25,076 bases of DNA from an uncultured Bacteroidales bacterium (GCA_937896895.1 CALBNV010000032.1:1-25076); one strand, 5' to 3'; shown: positions 5,326-15,053, counted from the stretch's first letter. Notes: generated by a model not told the origin, from the sequence alone. Program-made: numbers and translations.

Positions 5326-8300
5326 ATGATTTTGAAAAAGTTAAGATATATCATGACCGCAGTCCTGCTCTGTGCCTGCATCGCGGCAGGGGCGCAGGTC
5401 GGGAGCGGCAACCCATACGAAGAGGAACAGAGCACCGGCATCGCATTCCAAGACCCGCCGAACATCACACGAACCATCGAATACGACCCGGCGACAGGAC
5501 AGTATATCTTCCTGAACAAAATCGGCGACTTCATCTACCGCGACCCTTACACCATGACGCAGGAACAGTATTTCGAGTATTACCGCGACAAGGCACTGCG
5601 CGACTACTGGAAGGAACGCCGCGACGCCTCGATGGGCAACAACAACGGCAACCAGCTCATCCCGACGATATACGTCGGCGGCAAGGTGTTCGACAAGATC
5701 TTCGGAAGCAACACCATCGACATCAAGCTGCAAGGCTCCGCTGACGTCACCTTCGGCTACAAGAAACAGAAACGCAAAGACCCCGCGCTGACGACAGCAC
5801 AGCAGAACACGGCGAACTTCGACTTCGATATGCACATGCAGATCAGCGCGTCGGCGAAGATAGGCGAGAAAATCAACTTCAAGCTGAGCTATAACACTGA
5901 AACACAGTTCAGTTTCGAAAATAAGTTCACCCTGCGATACGAGGGCGATGAGGACGACATCCTGCAACTCCTCGAAGCCGGCGATGTCAGCATGCCGCTC
6001 AGCTCGTCGCTCATCACAGGCACACAGTCGCTCTTCGGCTTCAAGACAAAGCTGAAGTTCGGCAAGACCACAGTCACGGCGATAGCGTCGTATCAGGAGA
6101 GTGAGACGCAGAACATCGCGGTGAGCGGCGGCGCGTTGAAACAAGAGTTCGACATCGAATGCGTCGATTACGAGGAAAACAGACACTTCTTCCTCAGCCA
6201 GTATTTCCGCGACCATTACGAAGAAGCACTCGCCAACCTCCCGACAGTGACGTCAAGCATCAACATCACCAAGCTGGAGGTGTGGGTGACAAACACAAGC
6301 TCGTCGTACGACAACAACCGCAACATCGTGGCATTCACCGACTTGGGCGAATATAACGAAGACTGGATCTACAACCACCACAAGGTGCATCCGAGCTACG
6401 GCACCAACAAGGAGTTCCCTGACAACGGCTCCAACAGCCTCCTCGACAACATGAACGTTGACCAGATCAGAAACCTTAACAACGTCACGTCATATCTCAC
6501 CAACGAGGGCTACACCTCAGGCCTCGACTTCGAGAAGATACAGCGGGCCAAGAAACTGACGACATCGGAATATTCCTACAACCCGAAACTGGGTTTCATC
6601 ACGTTGAATATCACGCTGAATTCAAACCAGTCGCTGGCGGTGGCATACCAATACACCGTCATCGGACAAGAGGGCGTGTTTCAGGTCGGTGAGTTCTCCG
6701 ACCAGGGCATAGGCGAGCCTAACCTGCTGGTTGCCAAGTTGCTGAAGAGCACTACCGTCAACACCAAGATGCCGATGTGGGACCTGATGATGAAGAACGT
6801 GTATAACATGCGAGCCTATCAGGTGTCGGGCAATGAGTTCACGATGAACATCCTGTACCTCGGCAACAACAACGGTGTTGCCACCGGTTATTTCGCCGAC
6901 GCGAAAGACGACGTGAAGGGACGCTCGCTGCTGAACCTCATGGGGATGGACCGCTTGAACAACCAGAACAACCCTGTTGACGGCGGTGACGGCATGTTCG
7001 ACTTCATCAACGGGGCGACGACCAACGGAGGCACCATCAACGCCGCGACAGGCCGTATCTATTTCACGGTGCTGGAGCCTTTCGGCGGACGTATCAGGGA
7101 CATTTTCAGGGACGACCCCGTCCTGGCCGACAAATATGCCTTCGACTCACTTTACACGATGACGAAGGTCATGGCGAAACAATACGCCGAGAAGAACAAG
7201 TTCCGCATGGAAGGCAGTTACACCTCCTCGTCGGGAAGCGAGATAAACCTCAACGCACTCAACGTGGAGCCGGGTTCGGTGACGGTGACAGCCGGCGGCA
7301 TACCTCTCGTCGAAAACGTCGATTACACCGTTGACTACACCCTCGGCCGCGTGACCATCCTCAACGAGGCGCTGCTCAACTCCGGCGCCACCATCAACGT
7401 GTCGCTGGAGGACAACACCTCGATGTCAACAATGCGCAAGAACTACCTCGGGGCGCGTGTCGAACATGAGTTCAACCCTAACTTCATCGTCGGCGGTACC
7501 GTGCTTCATCTCTCCGAAAGGTCATACACCACAAAGGTCAACTACAGTAGCGAACCTATCTCGAACACCATCTACGGCTTCGACATAAACTACCAGACTG
7601 AGTCACAATGGCTTACCGATGTCCTCGACAAGCTGCCTCTCTACGAGACAAGCACGAAGTCGAGGATAACGCTCTACGGCGAGTTCGCGCAGTTCATACA
7701 GGGCATCAACAAGGCGGCGGGCCAGGATGTCGGGACATCGTACATCGACGACTTCGAGGGCGCGAAATCGACGATCGACCTGCGGCAGTGGCATTACTGG
7801 CGTCTGGCGAGCACGCCTCAGCATCAGCCGGCACTCTTCCCCGAAGGCAACTCCGTCGGCCTGGAGAACGGCTTCAACCGCGCCAAACTCTCGTGGTTCA
7901 TCATCGACCAGTCGGTGTTCTACGACCGTTACGGCAACCTGCTGCCACCTAACATCACCAACGACGAACTGTCGGATAACCGTGTCCGTCAGGTGCTGCT
8001 GACCGAGATATATCCTAACCGCGACATCGAGTCGGGGACATCGACGAATATGTCGGTGCTCAACCTCGCATATTACCCGAAGGAACGCGGCGCATATAAC
8101 TTCGACACAGAGAACGTCAACGAGGACGGGACGTTCAGCAACCCCACCGACAGATGGGGCGGCATGATGCGTGCCATGGAATCGACCGACTTCAACTCCA
8201 CCAACGTGGAATACATAGAGTTCTGGATGATGGACCCGTTCTGTGACGGCATGGACCAGACCAACACCGGTAAGCTGTACTTCAACCTCGGTGACATCTC

Positions 8301-11300
8301 CGAGGACATCCTCCGCGATGGCCGCAAGTCATACGAGAACGGTTTCCCGACGACGGCGGATGTGGTCAACGTCGATACCACCGTGTGGGGACGCGTGCCG
8401 TCGCTTCAGGCTTTAGTTGAGTCGTTCGACAACAACCCCGACTCACGTCAGTACCAGGATGTCGGCTACGACGGTCTCTCCGACACTGACGAACGCTCGT
8501 TCCACGCAGCCTTCCTCGAGACGATGAGACAGAAACTCACAGGCGACGCCTTCGCGAAACTCAACGAAGACCCTTCGTCGGATGACTATCATTATTTCAG
8601 AGGCTCTGACTACGACATCGACGACAAGTACTCCAGCATCTTGGAGCGTTACAAGAAATACAACGGCAACGAGGGCAACTCGCCGTCGGAGACACAATAC
8701 ACCGATGGCTACACCACCAACAGCACCACGCTGCCTGACGTCGAAGACATTAACAAAGACAATACACTCAGCGAGTCGGAGAATTACTACCAGTACGTCA
8801 TCGACCTCGACCCCACGAAGATGATGACGACAGGACAGAACCGCATCGCCGACATCCGCAACGCCACGGTGCAGACCGCCAACGGCGAGACGAAGCATGT
8901 GAAATGGTATCAGTTCCGCATCCCCGTAAGGGAACCTGACAACATCATAGGCAACATCGAAGGGTTCAACTCCATCAGGTTCTTCAGGATGTTCCTCAAA
9001 GGATTCAAGAGCGACATCGTGATACGTTTCGCCACCCTCGACCTCGTGAGAGGCGAATGGCGCACATACACCAACGCGATACAGGCCCCGGGCGAATACC
9101 AGCCAGGCGACCTTGGCAACGAGACAGTGTTCGAGATGTCGGCTGTCAACCTCGAGGAGAACAGCGGACGCACGCCGGTGCCTTACTGCATCCCTCCGGG
9201 AGTGGAACAGGAGGTCTATACTGGCATGACATCAACGGTGAAACAGAACGAACAGGCGTTGCAGCTCGCCGTGAAGAAACTCGTCGATGGCGACGCACGC
9301 GGAGTGTATAAGTCAACGGAGTTTGACTTCAGATATTACAAGAAACTGAAGATGTTCATCCACGCGGAGAGCATGAACTTCAGCGATGACGTCAAGGACG
9401 GCGAGGTCACCGCGTTCGTGCGCTTCGGCTCCGACCTCACCGACAACTACTACGAGTATGAAATCCCGTTGCAGATCACGCCATGGAACACGTCGGTCAC
9501 CGATGAATACGGCATCTGGCCGGTGAGCAACACCATGGAGATAGTGTTCGACAAGGTCGTCGATGTCAAGGTGAACCGTAACAGAGCCATGGCCAACGGC
9601 AACAAGGAGGTCAAGACCAACCGCCTCTATACCGAGATGGACGGCAAGAACTATATAAAGGTGTTGGGTAACCCGACGATCAGCGAGGTGCGTTCGATGA
9701 TGATTGGTATCAGGAACCCGAAGAAAGAAGGCGAGGTGCCGGAAGACAAGAGCGTCATCGTCTGGGTCAATGAACTCAGGATGACGGACCTCGACAACAA
9801 AGGCGGCGTCGCCGCGACAGGCCGCGCCGAGGTGACACTCGCCGACCTCGGACGTGTCGCCGTGGCAGGCACATACCAGTCGGCGGGCTACGGCTCGCTC
9901 GAGACCAAAGTCACACAGAACCAGATGCAGTCAACTAAATATTATAATGTGTCGGCCGACATCGACCTCGGCAAGTTCATGGCCCCGCAGAAGTCGGGAA
10001 TGTCGGTGCCTGTCCACTTCGACAGAAACCAGACCACCCTCTCGCCGGAATACAACCCGCTCGACCCTGACGTGAAACTCAAGACCGCATTGAGCGACCT
10101 CGACAAGCACGGCAAAGACTCCCTCAACGCGTTGGCCTGTGATGTCACGTCGCAGACGAACTTCAACGTCACCAACCTGAAGAAAAACCGTGTCGGCAGC
10201 AAGAAACCGCACTTCTGGGATGTAGAGAACCTCAACGCTTCTTATGCATATACCGACCAGGAACACGCAAGCCCTGACCTCGAATACAACTCGCAGAAGT
10301 CGCATCGCGGCGGACTAGGCTATGCCTACACCACCAACTCGAAGCCATGGGAGCCGTTCGCGAACGCGAAATGGGCATCGTCGAAATACCTGCAGCTCAT
10401 CAAGGACTTCAACCTCTACTACATGCCCAAGAGCTTCAGCTTCAACACGGAGATGTACCGTCAGATACAGGAACAGAAGATGCGTAACAAGTCGTCAGGC
10501 CTCATTATCATCAAGCCCACTGTGGCGAAAGACTGGGACTGGAATCGTAACTACGACTTCCGCTGGGACATCTCAAAAGGCTTGAATTTCACGTATCACG
10601 CGACGGCTAATGCCTATATCTACGAACCTTCCGGGACACCGGAGACAGGCACCGAAGAATGGAGACTCAACCGTGACACGGTGAGAAGAGAATTGGGCAG
10701 ATTCGGCTCGATAGACAACTTCCAGCAGTCGGTCAAGGTGAGTTATAACATCCCTGTCAACAAACTGCCGTTCTGCGACTGGCTCGGCTCGACGGTAAAC
10801 TACACGGGCAACTACCGCTGGACGGCCAACTCGCACAACCTGCAGGCCAAACTCGGCAATACGGCGTCGAACGACAACACCATACAGTTCTCCGCGACGG
10901 CTGACCTCTCGAAACTGTATAACAAGAGCACGTATCTGAAAAATGTGCTGTCGCCGAAACGCACCAATAATAATAAAGGTAGGTCGAAGAAGGAGGAAGA
11001 GGAGAAGGACAAGAACGACACCGTCGTGAAGAAGAAAGATAAGGTCAATGTCGGCAAGGCTGTCGGCGAGGCTGGAATACATATACTCTGCATGGTGAAG
11101 AAAGTGACGTTCAGCTATTCGCAGGGAAGCGGTGTCACGCTGCCTGGCTTCATGCCGAAGCCCGACTATCTCGGGATGTCGTACGGCTCCGACGCGCCCG
11201 GGTTCGGCTTCATCGCTGGACAGAAAGCCGACATCCTCAACAGGGCGATGGCCAACGGCTGGCTGAGCACCGACTCTACGTTCAACTCACCGTATTCGGA

Positions 11301-12444
11301 GAAGATGAGCGACCAATATAATTATAAGGTGCAACTCGAGCCTTACGCCGACCTGAAGATTGAGGTCTCTGGCAACAGGACGTATGCCGAGAACTTCCAG
11401 GAGTATTTCCGTTCCGACATGTTTGGCAACTTCCAGTTCTACACCCCGACGACAAGCGGCAACTACAACATCTCGTATTTAATGGCCGCGACATCGTTCG
11501 CCGACGGAGACAAACTCTTCAAAGAGATGCTTGAAAACCGCCGGGATGTGGCGATGCGTCTCGCACAGGAGAACAGCGCGTGGATGGCGTTGGACAGTGA
11601 CCACAAGATGGTTTACGACAGCATCGGCCACGGCCTGTATCCATACGGCTATGGCGCGACATCACAGGAAGTGCTGCTGTATTCGTTCCTCGGGGCTTAC
11701 AGCGGACAGAATGGCAACAAAGCCTCACTCACATTATTCAAGAAATTCGCATTGCCTAACTGGACGCTGAACTTCACCGGCCTCACGAAGATACCTGCCA
11801 TAAAGAAAGTGTTCAAGACAGTCAACATCACACATTCGTACAAGGCGACGTACTCGATCTCGCAATGGGTGTCGAATGTGAACTACGATGCCCAGAACAT
11901 GCTCGCCGTATATGAAGGCACCAACCTCAGGGTTCCGGAGTTCGACATGTCGCAGGTGACGCTTAGCGAACAGTACGCCCCGCTCATCGGCGTCAAGCTG
12001 ACGTTCAAGAACACATTGGCACCGTCGTTCGACTACAAGAAGTCAAGGACGCTCACGCTGACGTTCAGCAACAACCAGGTCACTGAGGTCGAAGGCCGCG
12101 AGATCGTCATCGGATGCGGATACACCTTCAAAGACCTCGGCTTCTCGATAACGCTCCTCGACGGGTCAAACAGGAGAAGTATCAGCAATGACCTCACGCT
12201 GAAACTCGACATCGGATTCAGGAGAGACAAAACCACACTCCGCAGCATCAACGAGAGCTACAGCCAGATCTCGTCGGGACAGCGGAAGGTGAACGTCTAT
12301 TTCACCGCCGACTACAACTTCAGCCAGCGTCTGTCGGCTCAGGCCTTCTTCAAATACGACATGTCAAACCCGTACGTCGCCAATTCGTACAAGACGACAA
12401 ACACATACGCGGGCCTGACTTTGAGGTTCAGCCTGACACAATAA
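5326..12444 (+). CDS. sprA: SprA/Sov, outer-membrane translocon of the type IX secretion system
   Basis: At about 2372 residues it matches the size of Flavobacterium SprA (~2400) and Porphyromonas Sov. SprA is known to form a single-chain 36-strand beta-barrel in the outer membrane that exports T9SS cargo, with PorV and a plug protein as partners. I chose ATG 5326, not the GTG at 5308 overlapping the ruvA stop, because it gives a compact signal peptide (MILKKLRYIMTAVLLCACIA, then AGAQ, cleaved before VGSGNPYEEE). Visible landmarks: VGGKVFDKIFGSN early in the mature part, YIDDFEGAKSTIDLRQWHYW, a Lys/Glu-rich low-complexity loop near residues 1885-1910 (KKEEEEKDKND), and a C-terminal strand ending TYAGLTLRFSLTQ. 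No frameshift or internal stop is seen. Cargo genes are not in the window: no protein here shows a clear T9SS C-terminal sorting domain. Confidence 0.95.
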   Translation: MILKKLRYIMTAVLLCACIAAGAQVGSGNPYEEEQSTGIAFQDPPNITRTIEYDPATGQYIFLNKIGDFIYRDPYTMTQEQYFEYYRDKALRDYWKERRDASMGNNNGNQLIPTIYVGGKVFDKIFGSNTIDIKLQGSADVTFGYKKQKRKDPALTTAQQNTANFDFDMHMQISASAKIGEKINFKLSYNTETQFSFENKFTLRYEGDEDDILQLLEAGDVSMPLSSSLITGTQSLFGFKTKLKFGKTTVTAIASYQESETQNIAVSGGALKQEFDIECVDYEENRHFFLSQYFRDHYEEALANLPTVTSSINITKLEVWVTNTSSSYDNNRNIVAFTDLGEYNEDWIYNHHKVHPSYGTNKEFPDNGSNSLLDNMNVDQIRNLNNVTSYLTNEGYTSGLDFEKIQRAKKLTTSEYSYNPKLGFITLNITLNSNQSLAVAYQYTVIGQEGVFQVGEFSDQGIGEPNLLVAKLLKSTTVNTKMPMWDLMMKNVYNMRAYQVSGNEFTMNILYLGNNNGVATGYFADAKDDVKGRSLLNLMGMDRLNNQNNPVDGGDGMFDFINGATTNGGTINAATGRIYFTVLEPFGGRIRDIFRDDPVLADKYAFDSLYTMTKVMAKQYAEKNKFRMEGSYTSSSGSEINLNALNVEPGSVTVTAGGIPLVENVDYTVDYTLGRVTILNEALLNSGATINVSLEDNTSMSTMRKNYLGARVEHEFNPNFIVGGTVLHLSERSYTTKVNYSSEPISNTIYGFDINYQTESQWLTDVLDKLPLYETSTKSRITLYGEFAQFIQGINKAAGQDVGTSYIDDFEGAKSTIDLRQWHYWRLASTPQHQPALFPEGNSVGLENGFNRAKLSWFIIDQSVFYDRYGNLLPPNITNDELSDNRVRQVLLTEIYPNRDIESGTSTNMSVLNLAYYPKERGAYNFDTENVNEDGTFSNPTDRWGGMMRAMESTDFNSTNVEYIEFWMMDPFCDGMDQTNTGKLYFNLGDISEDILRDGRKSYENGFPTTADVVNVDTTVWGRVPSLQALVESFDNNPDSRQYQDVGYDGLSDTDERSFHAAFLETMRQKLTGDAFAKLNEDPSSDDYHYFRGSDYDIDDKYSSILERYKKYNGNEGNSPSETQYTDGYTTNSTTLPDVEDINKDNTLSESENYYQYVIDLDPTKMMTTGQNRIADIRNATVQTANGETKHVKWYQFRIPVREPDNIIGNIEGFNSIRFFRMFLKGFKSDIVIRFATLDLVRGEWRTYTNAIQAPGEYQPGDLGNETVFEMSAVNLEENSGRTPVPYCIPPGVEQEVYTGMTSTVKQNEQALQLAVKKLVDGDARGVYKSTEFDFRYYKKLKMFIHAESMNFSDDVKDGEVTAFVRFGSDLTDNYYEYEIPLQITPWNTSVTDEYGIWPVSNTMEIVFDKVVDVKVNRNRAMANGNKEVKTNRLYTEMDGKNYIKVLGNPTISEVRSMMIGIRNPKKEGEVPEDKSVIVWVNELRMTDLDNKGGVAATGRAEVTLADLGRVAVAGTYQSAGYGSLETKVTQNQMQSTKYYNVSADIDLGKFMAPQKSGMSVPVHFDRNQTTLSPEYNPLDPDVKLKTALSDLDKHGKDSLNALACDVTSQTNFNVTNLKKNRVGSKKPHFWDVENLNASYAYTDQEHASPDLEYNSQKSHRGGLGYAYTTNSKPWEPFANAKWASSKYLQLIKDFNLYYMPKSFSFNTEMYRQIQEQKMRNKSSGLIIIKPTVAKDWDWNRNYDFRWDISKGLNFTYHATANAYIYEPSGTPETGTEEWRLNRDTVRRELGRFGSIDNFQQSVKVSYNIPVNKLPFCDWLGSTVNYTGNYRWTANSHNLQAKLGNTASNDNTIQFSATADLSKLYNKSTYLKNVLSPKRTNNNKGRSKKEEEEKDKNDTVVKKKDKVNVGKAVGEAGIHILCMVKKVTFSYSQGSGVTLPGFMPKPDYLGMSYGSDAPGFGFIAGQKADILNRAMANGWLSTDSTFNSPYSEKMSDQYNYKVQLEPYADLKIEVSGNRTYAENFQEYFRSDMFGNFQFYTPTTSGNYNISYLMAATSFADGDKLFKEMLENRRDVAMRLAQENSAWMALDSDHKMVYDSIGHGLYPYGYGATSQEVLLYSFLGAYSGQNGNKASLTLFKKFALPNWTLNFTGLTKIPAIKKVFKTVNITHSYKATYSISQWVSNVNYDAQNMLAVYEGTNLRVPEFDMSQVTLSEQYAPLIGVKLTFKNTLAPSFDYKKSRTLTLTFSNNQVTEVEGREIVIGCGYTFKDLGFSITLLDGSNRRSISNDLTLKLDIGFRRDKTTLRSINESYSQISSGQRKVNVYFTADYNFSQRLSAQAFFKYDMSNPYVANSYKTTNTYAGLTLRFSLTQ

Positions 12445-12460
12445 AATTTTTTTCTAAATA

Positions 12461-12493
12461 TTTGAAAGTGATTAAATAAAAGTTGTACTTTTG
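12461..12493 (+). promoter_or_regulatory. Promoter for gcvH
   Basis: TTTG (12461-12464), 21 bases, then TACTTTTG (12486-12493): the best match to the Bacteroidota TTTG-N19/21-TAnnTTTG consensus in the window. It lies between the sprA stop and the gcvH ATG at 12521, giving gcvH its own transcription start. No hairpin terminator is visible after sprA. Confidence 0.75.
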
Positions 12494-12520
12494 CAGCGCG
12501 AAAAATAATTTTTTAAAAAT

Positions 12521-12898
12521 ATGAATACTCCATCAAATTTAAAGTACACAAAGGATCATGAATGGATCCGTTTGGAAGGTGAAACAGCATACGTCGGCAT
12601 CACAGACTATGCACAACATGAATTAGGTGACATCGTTTTCGTTGACGTTGACACAGTTGATGAAACACTTGATGCAGAAGAGACATTCGGCACAGTCGAG
12701 GCAGTGAAGACCTCATCAGAGCTTTTCATGCCGGTGGCAGGCAAAGTCGTCGAATTCAACGAAGCACTCGCTGACGCTCCGGAACTCGTCAACAAAGACC
12801 CGTACGGCGAAGGCTGGATGATCAAGGTTGAAGTCAACAATGCAGCCGACATCGAAGGTCTCCTTGATGCCGAAGCGTACAAAGCTCTCATCGGCTAA
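12521..12898 (+). CDS. gcvH: Glycine cleavage system H protein
   Basis: The 125-residue protein is the lipoyl carrier of the glycine cleavage complex; it shuttles the aminomethyl group from the P protein to the T protein and the dihydrolipoyl arm to the L protein. The lipoylated lysine is Lys63 in GTVEAVKTSSELFMP, with the typical opening YTKDHEWIRLEGETAYVGIT and GDIVFVDV. Length is normal. Partner genes gcvT, gcvP and lpd are not here, so this copy is unlinked. The coding sequence is less GC-rich than the sprA gene before it. Confidence 0.95.
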   Translation: MNTPSNLKYTKDHEWIRLEGETAYVGITDYAQHELGDIVFVDVDTVDETLDAEETFGTVEAVKTSSELFMPVAGKVVEFNEALADAPELVNKDPYGEGWMIKVEVNNAADIEGLLDAEAYKALIG

Positions 12899-12901
12899 TC
12901 A

Positions 12902-13312
12902 TTGAGGCACCTTACAAGAAATATCCTCCCCGGCTTGATCTGCGGTATCGTCATCATGATACTGACGGGACTGCCGGGGTCTTGTTTCCCGACGGTAAAG
13001 ACATTCTGGGAATGGCTCGGTCCCGACAAGATTGTTCACCTTCTCATGTTCGGGACACTCGCATTCTTGATACCGTTCGGATACCGGTGTGACTATGTCC
13101 AATGGGACATCGCATACAGGAAAAGGCTTCTTTGGCTGTCGCTGCTCATTGCCGCCGCCTACGGAGGCCTCACCGAACTGCTACAGAGGTATGTCTTCAT
13201 CGGCAGGTCAGGGTCGTTGTATGACTTCTATGCAGATGTAATCGGTTGTGTATTAGGAGTTTTTATATTCAAAATGTCGTACCGAAAAAAAATAAAAAAA
13301 AATCGCCTTTAG
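12902..13312 (+). CDS. VanZ-like family membrane protein
   Basis: The 136-residue hydrophobic protein has the VanZ-like signature DKIVHLLMFGTLAFL (about residues 42-56) and a later Glu-Leu-Leu-Gln segment followed by GRSGSLYDFYADVIGCVLGVF. Three to four membrane helices are likely. VanZ-like proteins are inner-membrane proteins of mostly unknown role; the name comes from a teicoplanin-resistance gene, and no resistance function should be assumed. I used TTG 12902: it lies three bases after the gcvH stop, and the next start (ATG 12956) would cut into the first helix. The gene is in the same frame as gcvH, separated from it only by TAA and one codon. A Lys-rich tail ends the protein. Confidence 0.8.
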   Translation: MRHLTRNILPGLICGIVIMILTGLPGSCFPTVKTFWEWLGPDKIVHLLMFGTLAFLIPFGYRCDYVQWDIAYRKRLLWLSLLIAAAYGGLTELLQRYVFIGRSGSLYDFYADVIGCVLGVFIFKMSYRKKIKKNRL

Positions 13313-13327
13313 TTCAATAATATTTGT

Positions 13328-13335
13328 TATCTTCG
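13328..13335 (+). promoter_or_regulatory. Weak candidate -7 box for the TonB gene
   Basis: TATCTTCG resembles TAnnTTTG with one mismatch and lies 33 bases before the ATG at 13369. No -33 TTTG is found at the normal distance. The gene may instead be read through from gcvH-vanZ. Confidence 0.3.
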
Positions 13336-13368
13336 CAGCGTTTTTCAAACCGAATAAAATTCAGAAAT

Positions 13369-14055
13369 ATGGAAATAAAAAAATCACCCAAAGCAGATCT
13401 TGACGGCAAGAAATTGACGTTCACTCTCATCGGATTGGTAGTTTCTTTGTTTGTCATCTGGCGTGTGTTCGAGTACAAGAGCTATGACAAACAGACAGCA
13501 GAAGTCTTCCAGAGACAGACGGAAGTCATCGAGGAAGAGATGGTTGAAATCACAAAACAGGAGCAGCCCAAGCCACAGGTGCAGGCTCCGAAGCCACAGG
13601 TAACACAGATTCAGGTCGTGGAAGACGACGTTGAGGTTGAGGATGAAATCGACCTTAACGCTGAGGTTTCGCAGGACGAGGTTATCGAGGAATATGTTTA
13701 CGAAGCTCCCGAAATGGAAGAAGAAGAGATTGTCGAAGCCGAGATCTTCAAGGTGGTGGAAGAGATGCCTGAGTTCCCTGGCGGAACGGCAAAGCTCCTT
13801 GAATATATCGGAAAGAACATCAAATACCCTATGATGGCCCGCGAGAGCGACATTCAGGGTAAGGTATATGTCAACTTCGTCGTTGAGCCTGACGGTTCAA
13901 TCTCACACGTCGAGGTGCTGCGTGGCATCGGCGGCGGCTGCGATGAAGAGGCAGTCCGCGTCGTGCAGAGCATGCCTAAATGGAAACCAGGCAAGCAGCG
14001 TGGCGCACCGGTCCGCGTGCAGTACATGGTGCCGATCGTCTTCAAACTACAGTAA
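13369..14055 (+). CDS. Energy transducer TonB
   Basis: The 228-residue protein has a short cytoplasmic N-terminus, one membrane helix (about 17-33), an extended periplasmic linker rich in Pro, Gln, Glu and Val (about 55-128, e.g. KPQVQAPKPQV), and a TonB C-terminal domain (about 138-228: EFPGGTAKLLEYIGKNIKYP, GKVYVNFVVEPDGSI, then WKPGKQRGAPVRVQYMVPIVFKL). TonB proteins couple the ExbB/ExbD proton-driven motor to outer-membrane receptors such as SusC-type importers. The ATG at 13369 was preferred over an upstream in-frame TTG because it gives the usual short cytoplasmic start. A strong terminator follows. Confidence 0.92.
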   Translation: MEIKKSPKADLDGKKLTFTLIGLVVSLFVIWRVFEYKSYDKQTAEVFQRQTEVIEEEMVEITKQEQPKPQVQAPKPQVTQIQVVEDDVEVEDEIDLNAEVSQDEVIEEYVYEAPEMEEEEIVEAEIFKVVEEMPEFPGGTAKLLEYIGKNIKYPMMARESDIQGKVYVNFVVEPDGSISHVEVLRGIGGGCDEEAVRVVQSMPKWKPGKQRGAPVRVQYMVPIVFKLQ

Positions 14056-14077
14056 GACACATACTTGAAAAAATATG

Positions 14078-14108
14078 AAAGAGACATACTATATGTCTCT
14101 TTTTTTTT
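14078..14108 (+). terminator. Intrinsic terminator after the TonB gene
   Basis: AAAGAGACATA (14078-14088) is an exact inverted repeat with TATGTCTCTTT (14092-14102), with loop CTA, and the T-run continues to 14108. This is an 11-bp stem with uridine tail ending the ruvA-to-tonB gene block. Confidence 0.9.
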
Positions 14109-14110
14109 GT

Positions 14111-14118
14111 TATCTTTG
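14111..14118 (+). promoter_or_regulatory. -7 box for the LytTR operon
   Basis: TATCTTTG matches TAnnTTTG exactly and starts three bases after the terminator T-run, 31 bases before the GTG start of the regulator. Any -33 element would lie inside the terminator stem (about 14086-14092), which has no TTTG. Confidence 0.55.
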
Positions 14119-14141
14119 TGCGTTTTTTAATGAAAGAATAA

Positions 14142-15053
14142 GTGGAGAAAAAAGGCAAATATATCTTCAAACTCTTCGGAAACAAAGACCTTCCGACATA
14201 TTTCCTCGAACGGCGCAACGTCGTCAGGATGATAGTCTTCACGACATTCTATTCCTTGGTTTTTATCAACGTTTTCCGCCCGTTCAATTCCGAGAACTGG
14301 ATACCTAACATCAATAGCAGCAGCTACTTCCTGTATTCTTCGATCTTAGTCATCGTCGGTATGGTCGTCGTCTCGCTGAGCCGTGTGCTGATGCGTTTTT
14401 TTGTAAAAAAAGTCCAGCTGGGTTTCTTCGAATATATACTGTGGCTGGTGTTTGAGGCGATTCTCCTCGCTGCGTTCTATGTCTTCATCGGACATGAGGT
14501 CGGCTTCGTCGAGAATTACATGTCGGAAAATCCCGGCATCACGTTCTGGATAGCGATGTTCGACATCTATAAGAAAGCGGCGGCGAACACGTTCTGGATG
14601 TTGCTCATACCATATACTATCTCGTTGCTGTATCTCAGCAATGAAGACATCAAGAAACGGCTCGTCGAAAGCGAGAACAAACCCGCCGGCAGGATAATAC
14701 AGTTCAAGGACGAACGCGGCGAGATCCGCTTCTCGACGGCGCTGGAGAACATCCTTTACATCGAGGCTGCGGATAACTATGTGAATATCAAATACGTCAA
14801 CAACGACAGGATCTCCGATTTCATCCTCCGTAACAAACTCAAGAATGTGGAGGAGGACATGGCGAACACCCCGCTGAAACGCTGCCACCGCTCGTATATG
14901 ATAAACCTCGTGCATGTGCTTTCGATAAAACACGACCAGACCGACATCGGCATCGAGTTCGACACGACGAGCATAAAAGGCATCACGGTGACCAAGACCT
15001 ATCAGGACTCCATCATCGACGCCTTCGTGAAATATTCAGGTCAAAAACAATGA
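14142..15053 (+). CDS. Membrane-bound LytTR-family DNA-binding regulator
   Basis: The 303-residue protein has four predicted membrane helices (about 30-45, 62-84, 94-117, 147-166) and a C-terminal LytTR domain (about 184-298). LytTR landmarks are ILYIEAADNYVNI (204-216), KRCHRSYMINL (246-256) and ITVTKTY (281-287). LytTR domains bind DNA through beta-strands and usually regulate virulence, envelope or competence genes. There is no receiver domain, so the membrane part probably senses the signal directly. GTG 14142 is chosen because a stop codon (TAA 14139-14141) lies immediately upstream in frame and the next ATG would fall at the first helix. The stop overlaps the next ATG by 4 bases (ATGA), so the TPR gene is translationally coupled. 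Confidence 0.88.
   Translation: MEKKGKYIFKLFGNKDLPTYFLERRNVVRMIVFTTFYSLVFINVFRPFNSENWIPNINSSSYFLYSSILVIVGMVVVSLSRVLMRFFVKKVQLGFFEYILWLVFEAILLAAFYVFIGHEVGFVENYMSENPGITFWIAMFDIYKKAAANTFWMLLIPYTISLLYLSNEDIKKRLVESENKPAGRIIQFKDERGEIRFSTALENILYIEAADNYVNIKYVNNDRISDFILRNKLKNVEEDMANTPLKRCHRSYMINLVHVLSIKHDQTDIGIEFDTTSIKGITVTKTYQDSIIDAFVKYSGQKQ

Noticed and set aside
5341..6216. 291-residue open frame antisense to the start of sprA
   Set aside because: It is a by-product of GC-rich codon bias in sprA; the translation is Val/Leu/Arg/Ala-rich without recognisable domain, and sprA is certain here.
12902..13312. Glycopeptide (teicoplanin) resistance gene
   Set aside because: The VanZ-like fold is widespread and not evidence of resistance; no other van genes are present.
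13324..13368. TTG at 13324 as the TonB start
   Set aside because: It would lie within the candidate promoter box and add a 15-residue extension; ATG 13369 gives a standard TonB N-terminus.
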